NCBI GenBank assembly: GCA_027257055.1
Contig: JAPVLO010000055.1
Location: forward strand, 8,641,501-8,705,500
Reading direction: 5' to 3'
Length of the DNA: 64,000 bases
Source: Cephalopachus bancanus
Taxonomy: Eukaryota; Chordata; Mammalia; Primates; Tarsiidae
How positions within the stretch are numbered: the first letter of the stretch is position 1; each line of letters begins with the position of its first letter. This document shows, one piece after another, positions 46,477 through 58,863 of this stretch. The notes under the pieces were generated by a model. The model made no database searches, had not been told where the DNA came from, and saw only the letters and a program-made list of their open reading frames with translations. Position numbers and translations under genes: made by a program.

Positions 46477-46949
46477 TAGGGTTTTTTTTTGTTTATTTGT
46501 TTCCGATAGCACTTGTCTGTTTTTTTTCAGAACTCCATTGATCAATACTTCTATTTAAAATTATTAAATGGCAGAACACCTTGATAGTCTTTTGCTCACA
46601 GACATTTTATAAAATGGTTACATATGGGGTTTTTTTTTGCATATGCCTGACTTTCTGGGAGGATCTGATTTTAATTGCAGTGTTGCATGTGATTCTCAAG
46701 CATGTTTCTACTCTTCTACCTTTTAAGTTATTTTTTAACCAATTCATATTGAAATTTCGAGTCAACTGTCAGAAATTCTATATAGTGCAGGGAGTGGGGG
46801 TAAGGTAGGTTTAGGGGTTGCCAAATGTACCTTTACTCATGAGGGGTTAAAAATCCGAGAGGCCAAAATTAGGAAAGTAGTAATTTATCCAAGATATTCC
46901 AGAGTGAACACAGTTAACCACTACTTATTGGCTATCTTCCATGATCCTT
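46477..46949. other. Unassigned sequence within the duplicated interval
   Basis: Nothing recognised. Confidence 0.4.
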
Positions 46950-47140
46950 ACTGGACATGGGTTATCTCATGGAACATGCTTGACCTTATTCCTAACCTAT
47001 GAGTTAGCATTATTGTACTCTTTTCAGGAATGAGGAAATCAAAGTTCAGAAAGACTACAGGACCTGCCCAAAGTCATACAGTTGGGATGTTGTAACTGAT
47101 TATGGATTTATTATTCATGCCCTGACTCCTAAGAGAAAAG
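46950..47140 (+). mobile_element. MIR SINE
   Basis: GGAATGAGGAAATCAAAGTTCAGAAAGACTACAGGACCTGCCCAAAGTCATACAG gives the MIR core, followed by a worn tail to CCTGACTCCTAAG. Confidence 0.78.
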
Positions 47141-47391
47141 CAAGCCTGAGACAAAGTGTTTTAAATTGCCCTATGGTAAGAACTACCTGTAGAATTCAGG
47201 GTGAATATTTGAGCTAAAAATATAGCAGCCTTTAAAAAGTCCGACTAACCTACTGTTTAATAAAAATCAAGTATTTCTGATATAATCTGTGATAGGCTTA
47301 CACAAATATATTTATTTTTCCTTGAGAGAATATCTGTTTTTTCCTTAATGATAGTTATAAATGTAAAAAGAAGCCTCATGAAGTTTCTGCA

Positions 47392-47392
<1 letters not shown>

Positions 47393-47443
<51 letters not shown>

Positions 47444-47459
47444 ATGTGTGTGTGTGTAT
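47393..47459. repeat. Compound (TC)n(TG)n microsatellite
   Basis: About 17 TC units run directly into about 12 TG units with one TATG interruption. Confidence 0.95.
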
Positions 47460-47631
47460 TGCGTGTATTAGAGAGATATGCATCCAGACCCATACTTATA
47501 TGTATAGACACTAGTGACAGATTATCTTGGTGGGAACTTGGAAGTAGAGGTCAAGGGCAAAGATTTATTTTCACACTCATATTTTTTAAATTGTCATTTT
47601 TTTTGTTTTGTTTTATTTACCATGTGTGATT

Positions 47632-47845
47632 TTTATTCGGAAGAAAAACTGGGGTGAACATGCATCTTCCTCTTATACCCATGGAAATAGAATGAGTCCC
47701 GATATCTACTCTTCTGTAGTTCATGAAGAAATGCTCAGTCCTTTGATCTTATGTGTTCTTATGGTTGGTGTGGAAACTACAGAGTGACCAAGAAGGAGTG
47801 AGTGCTTCCGTCTGTGATTAGGGACCACTCATTGCAGGGGAGAAC
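47632..47845 (+). repeat. Local direct repeat, copy 2
   Basis: Partner of 46,267-46,476. GGAAATAGAATGAGTCCC and TTATGTGTTCTTAT are shared exactly. Confidence 0.88.
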
Positions 47846-48295
47846 CACATGCCCGGAACCTAGAGGAGATCATGCCTTACATAATCACCTAGCTAGTTCT
47901 CAGAGGCACGTTTACAGTGACTCCCCTCAAGAGAACAGAGGCATGCACTTGAAAAGCATCACTGATGCAATTTAGTAAAATAAAGGCAGAGCTGTTTTTG
48001 CATTTCACAGCATAACATGAGCAACACTTGATATTGCCAGTTCCCAGTTCCTAAATCCCTCAGCTCCTAAAATCATTACTAAAATCTTCCATGTGATACT
48101 TAATATGCTTAAACTGTTGCCTGCCCTCCTTTAGTCTGTTTCTTTTGAAATGTTCTCTCCAGGTGTTTTCATTTCCTTTTAAGTTTCCTTTGAGAAGAAG
48201 AGCATAGGGAACCAGGAGGCTGAGTTTAGGTATGGACTTTTTTTCTAAGAAGGTAGTTTGCCATCTCTCTCTTCGGATTTCAGCTTTCTCATTTT
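47846..48295. other. Unassigned sequence
   Basis: Nothing recognised. Confidence 0.4.
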
Positions 48296-48305
48296 TCTCA
48301 TTTTC

Positions 48306-48599
48306 TTTTTTTCTTTTTTTTGAGTTGGAGTTTCACTCTGTCACTCAGACTGGAGTGCAGTGGCCACTCCCGGCCACTGCAGCCTCGATCTGCTGGGCTC
48401 TAGCGATCCTTCCGCCTCAGCCTTCCAAGTAGCTGGAACTACAGGCGCGCGCTACCATGCCCAGCTAAATTTTGATTTATTGTAGAGATGAGGTCTCGCC
48501 AAGTTGCCCAGGCGGGTCTCGAATCCGCGTGCTCAGACAATCCACTCACCTCGGCCTCCCAAGGTGCTGGGATTACAGGCTGAGCCACTGAGCCCGGTC
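48306..48599 (-). mobile_element. Alu
   Basis: Target-site duplication TCTCATTTTC at 48,296-48,305 and 48,600-48,609, exact. Confidence 0.95.
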
Positions 48600-48609
48600 T
48601 CTCATTTTC

Positions 48610-49259
48610 AATAGGAGGGACTTGGTCATGACACCCTCTAAGATCCCTCCTGGCTTGCAGCATTGACATCTGTGTTGTAATCCAGAGAGGAAACCCTGAG
48701 ATCAACCCCCTCATTGTGCCATCTCTCGGATCAAGGGGAGTTTTACATTATTCAAGGAAAAGGGGTCACCTGAGATTCATCAAGACTTAGTGTTCTCAGT
48801 TTTTGCATTTAGGATGAACACAAATGCATACGTAATCCAGGATTGTTATGAAGACATCTCATTATTGTTGTTATTGATTTTTTAAGTGTGTTCATCACTC
48901 AGCTTCTAAATCCATTACAAAGAACAAATACACATTTAAATATTTATTATTATCCAGGATTGTGGCCACACACTTCCTCATCCTCCCACTTGCATCTGCT
49001 CTGTGATTGACTGAACAGATGGGTGTTGCACCCAGTTCCCAAAGCCAAAATACAAGGGCTCTGTGTTTTATACTAAAAGGAACTGTGTACAAAGGCAGAT
49101 AAAATATGTAGTTGCATCATTCCCTCTCTCAGGTTTTTCTTATTATTTGAGCAAGAATTCTGTAGTGTTTTTGACATTTATAACCATAGTATGAAAAAGA
49201 ATACTCAGAGAGAACAATAGCTATTGAATTACTTAGGTCTTCTCCTGGATTTCTTTCCC
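48610..49259. other. Unassigned sequence
   Basis: Nothing recognised. Confidence 0.4.
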
Positions 49260-49450
49260 TCATTTGGCAACACTATCCACCAAGTCCTCCAAATTAAAAA
49301 TCTTCTTGTTTCCTTAAACTCCCATGCCTCTTTTCTCACCCACCTTGGTAACTTAATTGGCTATCAAATTCTAAGCATTTCTAAATCTGCAATATTGTTT
49401 GAATCCATTCGCTTCTCACCATCCCCACTGCTTCTGTTGGAATCTAGTTC
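49260..49450 (+). mobile_element. L2 LINE fragment (weak)
   Basis: CACCAAGTCCTCCAAATTAAAAATC, TTCTAAGCATTTCTAAATCTGC and GAATCCATTCGCTTCTCACCATCCCCACTGC resemble the L2 coding region that precedes the segment seen at 38.3 kb. Confidence 0.55.
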
Positions 49451-50003
49451 TTTAACGTCTCTTCCAAATGTCTAACTTTCTATAAAACAATTAGAGGTAA
49501 GTGGAAGTGCACTAGGGGCACAGAGGAATAAAGTACATGTAAATGTTTGAGATATTCAAGAAGACCACATAGTCTTGGGGCACAAGCTACATGCATAAGT
49601 GTGGAACAGAGGTGGTCAACTTTTTATATCCTGCTAGAAAGTTTGGACTTAAATTTAGTAGGATAAAGGGAACCACTGAAGGTTTGTTGAAACTCCAATT
49701 ATCACAAGATTGTTTCTGTTACAGAAAGATGGTTCTACTGAGGAAACAGACAGGACTAACGGGAAAATTAATTATTATGTCAATTCAGATGAGTCATTGT
49801 CAGAGACATAACTACATGAGTGCTGATGTATGCAAAGAGAGGTGAGTGAATGAGAGATTCACTCAGGAAATGGTTATTGAAGATGAAATGTAACAAGAGA
49901 GAAGCATTAGGCTGATATCCAGGTTTCTCACTTGAAAGACTGGGCTAACACTGGTGCCATACAGGAATAAGTAAAGAGTGTAAAATGAGGAGGAGAGTAA
50001 AAG
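49451..50003. other. Unassigned sequence
   Basis: The 84-codon frame at 49,591-49,845 is not supported as a gene. Nothing else recognised. Confidence 0.4.
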
Positions 50004-50013
50004 GAGAAGGAAT

Positions 50014-50313
50014 AACTAGGCATAGTGACTCATGTCTATAATCCCTGCAATTTGGGGAGGCTGAGGTGAGAGGATTGCCTGAGCCTACGGGTTCAAGACC
50101 AGCCTGGGCAACTTGGTGAGACCTCAACTCTACAATAAATCAAGAAAAATTAACCAAATGTGGTGGCACGTGCCTGTAGTTCCAGCTACTCGGAAGGTTG
50201 AGGCGGAAGAATCCCCTGAGCCCAGGAGGTCGAGGTTGCGGTGGCTGTGAGCGTGCTACTGCCCTCCAGTCTGGGCGACAGAGTGAGACTCTGACTCAAA
50301 AAAAAAAAAAAAA
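50014..50313 (+). mobile_element. Alu
   Basis: Target-site duplication GAGAAGGAAT (50,004-50,013) and GAGTAGGAAT (50,314-50,323). Complete with A-tail. Confidence 0.93.
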
Positions 50314-50403
50314 GAGTAGGAATGATCAGTAGTTTTTAAACTGTTGAATGCTAATTATTCCAGAAATTATCCAGGTAAAGGTGTTTAGTAAGCAATAGAA
50401 AAT

Positions 50404-50770
50404 TGTTATGGTTTGACGATCCTGTTCGAAACTCCTCTTAAAATTAATTGCCATGTAATGGTATTAATAAGTGATTATGCCATAAAGGTTCCACCCTTAT
50501 GAATGAATTAATGTTATAATGGGACAGGGTTTATTAGAGTGGATTGTTACGAAAGTGAATTTGGCCTTCTTTGTCTTTCACTCCCACCCTCTCTTGACCT
50601 TCCTTCTTCTGCCATGGAATGAGGAAGCAGGAAAGGTCCTTGTGAGATGCCAACATCATGCTCTTGAACTTCTCAGTCTCCAGAACCATAAACCAAACAC
50701 ATTTATGTTTATTATAAGTTACATTGTCTGTGATTTTCTGTGGTTATCACTTAAAATAAGCTAAGACAAT
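50404..50770 (+). mobile_element. MaLR-type LTR (MST/MLT1-like)
   Basis: TGTTATGGTTTGACGATCC start, CCTTCTTCTGCCATGGAATGAGGAAGCA, GATGCCAACATCATGCTCTTGAAC, TCTCCAGAACCATAAACCAAACA and TTATAAGTTAC..AAGCTAAGACA end. This is the sense order of a MaLR LTR. Confidence 0.68.
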
Positions 50771-50929
50771 GATTATTATAAATTTTATTAATTAAAAAGT
50801 AGAAGTCTTATCTACTAAAATTGAAAATGTACATACCTAAGATTCAGGAAAACTCTGAATCTTTTAGCCATCCTACCCTAGATACATACTCTGATGGTAC
50901 AATGAAAAAATGACACAGATTTTATTGAA
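50771..50929. other. Unassigned short spacer
   Basis: Nothing recognised. Confidence 0.4.
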
Positions 50930-51055
50930 GCACTGTAATACAGAAAATTGAAAACATTCTTATTGTTCACCAATAGAAGAATGATTAAATGAAATGTAGT
51001 CTATTAATATGATGAAATGCTATATACAATGAAAAAGAGTACAATGGTGGGCTGA
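50930..51055 (+). mobile_element. Old L1M 3' fragment
   Basis: AATGACACAGATTTTATTGAAGCACTG, TTCACCAATAGAAGAATGATTAAATGAA and GATGAAATGCTATATACAATGAAAAAGAG follow the L1M 3' pattern also seen at 34.7 kb. Confidence 0.6.
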
Positions 51056-51375
51056 TAAGTTTTTTACAGTTAGCTTCCCTAAAAGACAAACATAAAAACT
51101 CTGATTTGTAGCCTTTGATGATTTCAGTGATATAAATATTCCCACCCTAGCCAATTTCAACCTACCTTGGTACTTCACTACGATTCGTCATTAAGAAAAG
51201 ATGCATGCAAAATGCTTTTAGTGGCTAGTACAAGCCAACTCTAGAACACTGCTAGAGACAAACCATATCTTCTTATATCAATACAGATAATCCTTAAAAT
51301 ATTGATGTTGTATAAAAATCCACAAACATTATATGGTCTCAAGGACATTATATATAAACGTATTTACAATTTTTC

Positions 51376-51411
51376 AAAAAATCTAGAAATAAAAACATCA
51401 AATTTAAACAC
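51376..51411 (+). repeat. L1 target-site duplication, left copy
   Basis: AAAAAATCTAGAAATAAAAA and the following 16 nt up to TTTAAACAC. Identical to 54,972-55,007. 36 bp if the leading A-run is counted, 30 bp without it. Confidence 0.95.
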
Positions 51412-54400
51412 AAAAGACAAAAAACATCAAGACAAAAATCCAGCAAGGAGATCAGAACCTCAATAAGACTCTTGAACAAATGGACCTAATTGATATCTAC
51501 AGAACACTCCACTCAAGACCACAGAATATACATTTTACTTATCACTGCATAGAACTTACTCCAAGATTGACCACATCATTGGCCATAAATCAAATATAAG
51601 CAAATTTCATAAGACTGAAATTTTGCCATGCACCTTCTCAGAACACAGTGGAATAAAAATAAATATCAACACCAACAAAGTTCCTCCAAAACCCACAAAG
51701 ACATGGACACTAAACAGTATGATGCTAAACAACTCCTGGGTTAATGATGAAATCAAAACAGAGATTAAATGTTACCTGAAAAAAAATGAAAATAAAAAAA
51801 CATCTTACCAAAAACTCTGGGATACCTTGAAAGCTGTAGTAAGACACATGAACACACATGAAGAAAATGGAAAGATAACAAGTTGACAGCCTAACAAGTC
51901 ACCTAAGGAAACTGGAAATGCAAGACCACCAAAACCCTAACTTCAGCAGAAGAATTCAGATCACCAAAATAAAAACCCAAATCCAGGACATTGAAGACAA
52001 AAAGATAATATAAAAAATAAAGGAAACAAAAAGCTGGTTCTTTGAAAGGATAAACAAGATAGATGGTCCCCTACCCAGACTGACCAAGAAAAAGAGAGAA
52101 AAAACCCAAATAAACTCAATCAGAAACACAAAAGATGAAGCCACAACTGACCCGAAAGAAATACAAAAGATTATCAGAGACTACTATATACAATTGTATG
52201 GAAACAAACTTGAAAACCTAAAGGAAATGGAGGACTTTCTGACATCACACAACCTGCCTAGGTTGAAACAATTAGACACTGAGACCCTACATAGACCAAT
52301 AACAATCAAGGAAATGGATTATTTCATAAGAAAACTCCTGACAAAAAAAAAAAAAAAAAGCCTTGGACCAGATGGCTTTCCTGCAGAATTCTACAAAACA
52401 TATAAGGAGGAACTGATACCAATCCTATTGAAAGTATTCCAGGTAATTGAGAAAGATAGCACTCTCCCCAAATCATTTTTTGAAGTTAACATCTCATTGA
52501 TTCCCAAGCCAGATAAAGACCCCCAAAAGAAAGAGAACTACAGGCCAATATATTTGATGAACATAGATGCTAAAATTCTCAACAAGATCCTGTCAAACTG
52601 GATTCAACAACACATCTCAAAAATCATCCATCACGACCAAGTAGGCTTCATCCCTGGGATGCAAGGCTGGTTCAACATTCATAAGACCATAAACATAATT
52701 AAATGTATCAACAGATGTAAAAACAAAAACCACATGATTTTATCATTAGATGCAGAAAAAGCTTCTGATGAAATCCAGCACCCTTTCTTGATAAAAACCC
52801 TCGAACATCTAGGCATACAGGGAACATACCTCAAAATAGTAAAAGCCATTTATGACAAAACCCACAGCCAGCATACTCCTCAACAGACAGAAATTGGAAC
52901 CATTTCCACTGAAAACTGGAACAAGACAAGGATTCCCACTCTTGCATAGTTTTGGAAGTCCTGGCTAGAGCAATCACAGAAGTGAAGGTGGTCAGGGGTA
53001 CCCAGATAGGAAAAGAGGAAGTCAAGTTATTTCTCTTTACAGATGACATGATTGTATACCTTGAAAACCCAAGAGAATCTGCCAAAAACCTCCTGCCACT
53101 GATAAAGGACTTTGGTAAAGTCTCAGGGTATAAAATAAATGTACAAAAGACAATCGTATTTCTATACACCAATAATAAACAAACAGAAACCCATAAAAAA
53201 CACAATTCCATTTACAATAGCCACAAAAAGAAGAAATACCTTGGCATCTGTCTAACCAGAGGCGTAAAAGACCTTTACAATGAAAACTACAAAACACTGC
53301 TCAAAGAAATCAAAGGTAACACAAACAAGTGGAAAAATATTCCATGCTCATGAATTAGAAGAGCTAACATTGTTAAGATGTCCATTTTACCTAAGGCAAT
53401 CTACAGATTTAAAGCAATACCCATCAAATTGCCAGCAACATTCTTCTCAGACCTAGAAAAAACAATACAGGAATTCATATGGAAAGATAAACAACCAAGA
53501 ATAGCCAAAACAAGCTTCAGCAAAAAATAAAACAAAGCAGGAGGTATCACACATCCAGACTTTAAACTATACTATGAAGCTACAATAATCAAAACAGTCT
53601 GGTATTGGTACAAGAACAGGCATATAGGTCAATGGAATAGAATTGAGATCCCAGAAGCAAAACCTCGTTTTTTCAACAAACTCATCTTCAACAAAGTCTC
53701 TACCACCCACTACTGGGAAGAGGAGAACCTATTCAGTAAATGGTGCTGGGAAAACTGGCTGACCACATACAGAAGATTGAAACAGGACCCTTACCTATTC
53801 CCATACACAAAATTTAACTCTGAATGGATCACAAACCTAAATGTAAACCCTCAAACTGTAAGAACTTTAGAAAATGCAGGAGACACACTTATGGAAGTTG
53901 GAACTGGCAACCGATTCCTGATCAAAACCTGTATGCCCAGGCCATAAGAGATAAGATAGACAAGTGGGACCTCATTAAACTGACAAGCTTTTGCAAAGCC
54001 AAAGGAAACCATCAAGAGAGCAGGGAGACAGCCCACAGACTGGAAAAAATATTTGCTGACAAAGGCCATGTCTGACAAAGGCCTAACATCAAGGATCTAC
54101 AAGGAACTCAAATGTGTTGAAAAGAAAAAAACAAACAGCCCCATTACAAAGTGGGCAAAAGATATGAATAGACACTTCTCCAAAGAAGACATACGAACAG
54201 CCAATAGACACATGAAAAAATGTTCAGCCTCACTAATCATCAAGAAGATGCAAATTAAAACTACACTGAGATACCACCTAACTCCAGTCAGAATAGCCAT
54301 TATCAATAACTCATAAAATAACAGATGCTGAACAGGATGTGGTGAAAACGGAACACTTCTACACTGTTGGTGGGAGTGTAAACCAGTACAACCTCTGTGG

Positions 54401-54765
54401 AAATCAGTGTGGTGATTCCTAAAACTCCTAAGAATTGACCTTCCATATGATCCTGCAATTCCCCTACTGGGAATATACCTGGAAGATCTCAGGTCACTCT
54501 ATAAAAAAGATACTTGCACACGTATGTTTATCGCAGCATTGTTCACAATAGCAAGAACATGGAACCAACCATACTGCCCATCAAAAGAGGACTGGATTAA
54601 AAAAATATGGTACATATATACAATGGAATATTACACAGCCGTAAAGAATAAAATCATGAACTTTGCAGCAACATGGATGGAATTAGAGCTTATAAAACTG
54701 AGTGATCTCTCACAGAAACAGAGAGATGAGTATCACATGTTCTCACTCATAAGTGGACCTTGAAC
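51412..54765 (+). pseudogene. L1 ORF2 remnant (endonuclease end, reverse transcriptase, C-terminus)
   Basis: ORF2 encodes the endonuclease/reverse transcriptase of L1. An endonuclease-end part lies at about 51,450-51,890 (DLIDIYRTLHSRPQNIHFTY). The longest frame, 52,194-52,949, has the RT fingers/palm motifs [20 protein letters not shown] and [12 protein letters not shown] deletion at about 52,947 removes the usual segment before the next block and shifts the frame. The catalytic box at about 53,035-53,050 reads FTDD where FADD is usual. Further stops occur at about 53,353 and 53,529, and more lie downstream. C-terminal frames at 53,824-54,316 and 54,524-54,763 are recognisable. Not functional. 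Confidence 0.92.
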
Positions 54766-54971
54766 AACTACCATATTACTGTAGGAAAGGGATTGAAAGT
54801 AGTGGGAAACTGTGGGGAGAGGCGTGGGGGGCATAGCTGGGATTGACGGTAGTCGATATCCACCTGGGGAAGGGGGGCACACCTCATCAATAAGGATACC
54901 TGCACAATGAACATTTGTATACCAAACCCTGAATTGTATCCCACAATTTCAAAATAAAAATTAAAAGAGAA
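51412..54971 (+). mobile_element. L1 retrotransposon, 5'-truncated (about 3.56 kb)
   Basis: Starts within the endonuclease domain of ORF2, runs through reverse transcriptase and the C-terminal region to the 3' UTR, and ends AAAATAAAAATTAAAAGAGA. The 5' UTR, ORF1 and the start of ORF2 are missing. The insertion junction is at a TTTTC/AAAAAATC site, which fits L1 endonuclease preference. The flanking duplication is essentially perfect, so the insertion is fairly young despite the broken ORF2. Confidence 0.95.
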
Positions 54972-55007
54972 AAAAAATCTAGAAATAAAAACATCAAATT
55001 TAAACAC
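54972..55007 (+). repeat. L1 target-site duplication, right copy
   Basis: Exact match to 51,376-51,411. Confidence 0.95.
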
Positions 55008-55076
55008 CAATTTTCTCTGAAAATGAGGATGGAGGGGAGGTGAAAAGTAGAAGTATAATTGCTTATCACATTCTTT

Positions 55077-55371
55077 TTTTTTTTTTTCTTGAGTTGGAGT
55101 CTCACTCTGTCACCCAGACTGGAGTGCAGTGGTCATTCCCGGCCACCGCAGCCTCGACCTGCTGGGCTCCGGTGATCCTTCCACCTCAGCCTTCCAAGTA
55201 GCTGGAACTACAGGCATGCGCTACCACGCCCAGCTAATTTTTGATTTATTGTACAGATGCGGTCTCGCCAAGTTGCCCAGGTGGGTCTTGAACACATGGG
55301 CTCAGGCAATACACTCACCTCAGCCTCCCAAAGGCGCGGGATTACAGGCTGAGCCACCGAGCCCAGCTGCA
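55077..55371 (-). mobile_element. Alu
   Basis: Target-site duplication TATCACATTCTTT at 55,064-55,076 and 55,372-55,384, exact. GC-rich subgroup (CCAAAGGCGCGGGATTACAGG). Confidence 0.95.
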
Positions 55372-55384
55372 TATCACATTCTTT

Positions 55385-55852
55385 GTGGTGAAAGCTTTAT
55401 TTAGAATATCCTAATATTTTAAGGAAGATATATTTATTTTGAGGAAGGTATGAATTATTATTAAAAAATTTTATTTAAAAGCAAAACAAACAACAGGAAA
55501 CCAAAAACATAGTTTTATTTTGTTTTACTTTAAAAATTCCGGAGACGAAACCGCCCCTCATTGTGTGGTCTCTAGTATTGGGGAAGCAGTGACAAATGAA
55601 TGGGCTTAATGAGTGAAGGCTTAAGGTTAGATAAAAGGGTCCAGTTTCAGTTGCTCACGTTTGAATCTTTTTAAAACTAAATTACTACCTGTTGAACTTC
55701 AAAATTTAGCTATTGAGTAACCTCCAATGTCTTCTGGCTTTTGTCTGCCATCTAACCAGGGAGTGTTTCTTATTTGCCTAGGCATCCCATGGGGAATATT
55801 GAATGAGTGGTGATTTTAAAATTAAAATATACTTTTAAAGCAATGACATTAA
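55385..55852. other. Unassigned AT-rich sequence
   Basis: Nothing recognised. Confidence 0.4.
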
Positions 55853-56275
55853 GGATTGAATGTTTGTATCCTCAACATTCATATGTTGAAATACTAACCC
55901 CCAATGTGATGGTTTTTGGAGGTGGAGCCTTTGGGAAGTAATAAAGTTTAGATGTGGCCATGAGGGTGGAGACCCCATGATGGAATTAGTGTCCTCATAA
56001 GAAGAGATTGGAGAGTTTTCTCCCTCTCTCCTCTCTTCTTTCTCTCTCTCTCTCTCTCTCTGTCTCTCACTCGTATTCTCTCTCTCTCTTCTTCCCCACC
56101 CCCTTTCTTTCTTAACTATCTGAGGATACAGCAATCTGAAAGTCAGGAAGTAAGCCCTCACTATAGAGCTGAATTTTGGACTTTCAGTCTCCAGAACTGC
56201 AAGATATAAATGTGAATTTTAAGCTACCCAGTCTACAGTCTTCTGTCATAGCAGCCTGAGAAGACTAAGATAAAT
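55853..56275 (+). mobile_element. MaLR-type LTR (MLT1-like)
   Basis: GAATGTTTGTATCC, CATTCATATGTTGAAATACTAACCCCCAATGTGATGG, GGAGGTGGAGCCTTTGGGAAGT, TTAGTGTCCTCATAAGAAGAGA, CAGTCTCCAGAACTGCAAGA and GCAGCCTGAGAAGACTAAG. Clear sense order, with a (CT)n expansion at about 56,037-56,094 inside it. Confidence 0.75.
56037..56094. repeat. (CT)n-rich tract inside LTR
   Basis: TTTCTCTCTCTCTCTCTCTC-type run with small interruptions. The antisense frame over it is an artefact. Confidence 0.88.
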
Positions 56276-58479
56276 AGCTACCATTAAAGAAAGAGATTTG
56301 AGAAATGTCGAATGCCAACCTCTGAAGACCTGAAATTGGGTGCGATTTAACTTGTGACCTTGATGATGTCTTCAGAAAAGTCAATCACATGGAGTAGAAA
56401 GTGCTTTGTTTTATTTTATTCTGGGCAGTACCTATAGTTTTGTATCTAAAATGTAAGTGAAAGCAGTTCAGTTCTCCTTGTTTCACTAAGAGGGAGAAAG
56501 AAGAGATAATGCAGTAGCATCATTGAGATCTAGGATATTGGGTCATACCAATTAGAGAAAATCACTCTGTAGATTGGCAAATATGAACGTTTCCTTAAAA
56601 GACAAATGGACCCTCCACTTCATAGGAGAGAATGGAGAGTTGAATGGGGAGAGTGAGGTAAACCTACAATGTGGTATCAGAGATAGGACTAGCTTTCCCT
56701 TTCCACTGGCCAAATATGGTAGAAGGAAAAACATTGGATTAAAAAAGGAAAAGGCGTACAGAGATATTTAAAAACATATCCACCTTATATAATGGGCTGG
56801 AGTTATTTATAGTCAGGTTCTCATCTCTGGTCACTTACAGCTATCCTGTGCACTTCCTTTTTTACTTAGCAATCTCTAAGATGTTATGTGATCTTTGTCC
56901 TGAAAAAAAACTGCATATGCTTTGATAGTGCTCTCCATCTGATAGTCTGCCCCAAGTAGGAACTCCAGATCTCTATGTCTGCAAGCAGCCATTCATCACA
57001 GCTTATGCAAATCAGTTCTGTTGGGTTTTCCATCCTTTTATGTTCCTTGAGAATAGACAGATGAAGGTCTGGCACCTAAAGTTTTGCTGACTATGATGCA
57101 TAAACCAAGCAGAGGAAGGGACCAGAAACTTTAGGAAAGAGCCAAGGGCAATTGTCTTTTCATAGGTAAGCAAAGAAACTCTTTTGACTCTTATTTTTGA
57201 CACTATTTAGCACTGTGGAGCTCAATGTAGTAAATAATCCCTGAAAGTTAATTATATAATTAATATAATATATATAAACACATAATGAATAAGGAATGGT
57301 TTTTTAATTTAAGAGTGACAACACATGCAATTTTTATAATATAGCAAGAATGAAATAAAGGCTGTATCAGAGGCTCAACAAAAGGATCAGAAGTAAAAGG
57401 AGCTAGATAATTGTAACTTGAAGAATTGGGGAAGGCACCTTGTAAGAAGCAGTAGTTGAGGAAAACCAATACGGCGTAAAATTTCATCAGGTGGAATAGA
57501 GAAAAAAAGATGAGGAGTTCTATGTAATGGCTGCTTGAAGATGAAACACTCACCTTGAACTAAGTCTTGAACACTGAATTGAAATAGGAAAAAAAAAAGA
57601 ATTAAACCAATAGTTTGGTAAGAAGAAGACAAAAGAACCAGCTGATTTACCAAATGTTCTATTTTTTGTCACTGCATTCATTTTATACACATTCAGGCAC
57701 AATCTACCTCATTGTCTATTGTTTTGAGGAGTCGGAGATTTCCCTTTACAGAAATAAAACCAACTAGGTTTCTGTTTGTTTGTGTGGGCAGCTTGGGATA
57801 TCACAAAAAGGAAATACAATGTAGAGAAATTGCCATTCAGAGATGTCACGTGGCTCATTTTTAACTGTTTTCAGTGAAGTGGATAGAAAAGCGTTGGGAT
57901 TGTCTCTGCCAGCAGGGAGTACATTACAGGGTCACTAACATCACTGTTTACCTGAGCAGATGTTGAAAGCACTGCATAGTCAAGGCTTTCCATCTTTTTC
58001 AACTGAGCAAAATGTTCAGCATGAACTTTTAAATTTAGTGACACCTTGTGTGTCCAATCTGCTGAAATTTGCAGCAGGAAACCAGTAATGGGGAAAGCTG
58101 TAAAGGTTTGCTGTGATTAAATGCTGCCAAGCGTCTGTATTTTCTTCAGGAAAGTAAAGACCGTTGACTTCACAATTGACAATCAGAGGCGATGGGGTAT
58201 TTTTTTACAATGCGTAGTTATAGCCAGATTATTTAAAAGAAGAAATTAAAGTTAAGGCCTGAAACTATGATGTTTCCAGTCACAAAGTGAACTTAAAAAA
58301 ATATTTCTTCAAACTAATGACTTTATTCAGTATGATTCTAGTATCACATTGTTATATGAACCTATTTTAGAATTCTTTACAAATAGCATACTAAATTCCT
58401 ATTATAATTTACTGATATGATTGATAGGGCCTTTTTAATTTATGTTATGCCCAGGATCTTTAATAAATCAGAAATTACA
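56276..58479. other. Unassigned AT-rich sequence
   Basis: Includes an (AT)-rich block at about 57,251-57,280. Frames of 60-97 codons have no domain content. No repeat named. Confidence 0.4.
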
Positions 58480-58512
58480 CACACAGGTGCACATACACAC
58501 ACACACACACTC
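58480..58512. repeat. (CA)n microsatellite, interrupted
   Basis: ACACACAGGTGCACATACACACACACACACACAC-type run. Confidence 0.85.
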
Positions 58513-58828
58513 AATATTTTCCTTATTCCACCTTGGAGGTGAAGTAAACAATGAGTGATCATAGGACACATTCTTTAGTAATATTTCTAGAAGAAAAACT
58601 CGTTTGCTTCAACCAGCATTGACTCAACATCTACTATGAAAATAAGCATGCAAAAAGGAATAACATCCCTTCTTCCAATACTCTGACAGTGTAAAGAGAG
58701 GAGAAAGGGAGTCCCTTCTTTGATAAAGCTTATTGAATAAATTGTGGCAGTTGCAACTATCAAATTATATCTGGAATTAAGGGACCATAGAGGAGGAATA
58801 ACTGATTAGACCTGGGTTCAGTAAGGGA

Positions 58829-58833
<5 letters not shown>

Positions 58834-58863
<30 letters not shown>

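Noticed and set aside
52194..53353. Reading the L1 frames as a functional reverse transcriptase
   Set aside because: A deletion with frameshift at about 52,947, further stops and loss of the endonuclease start and ORF1 rule out function.
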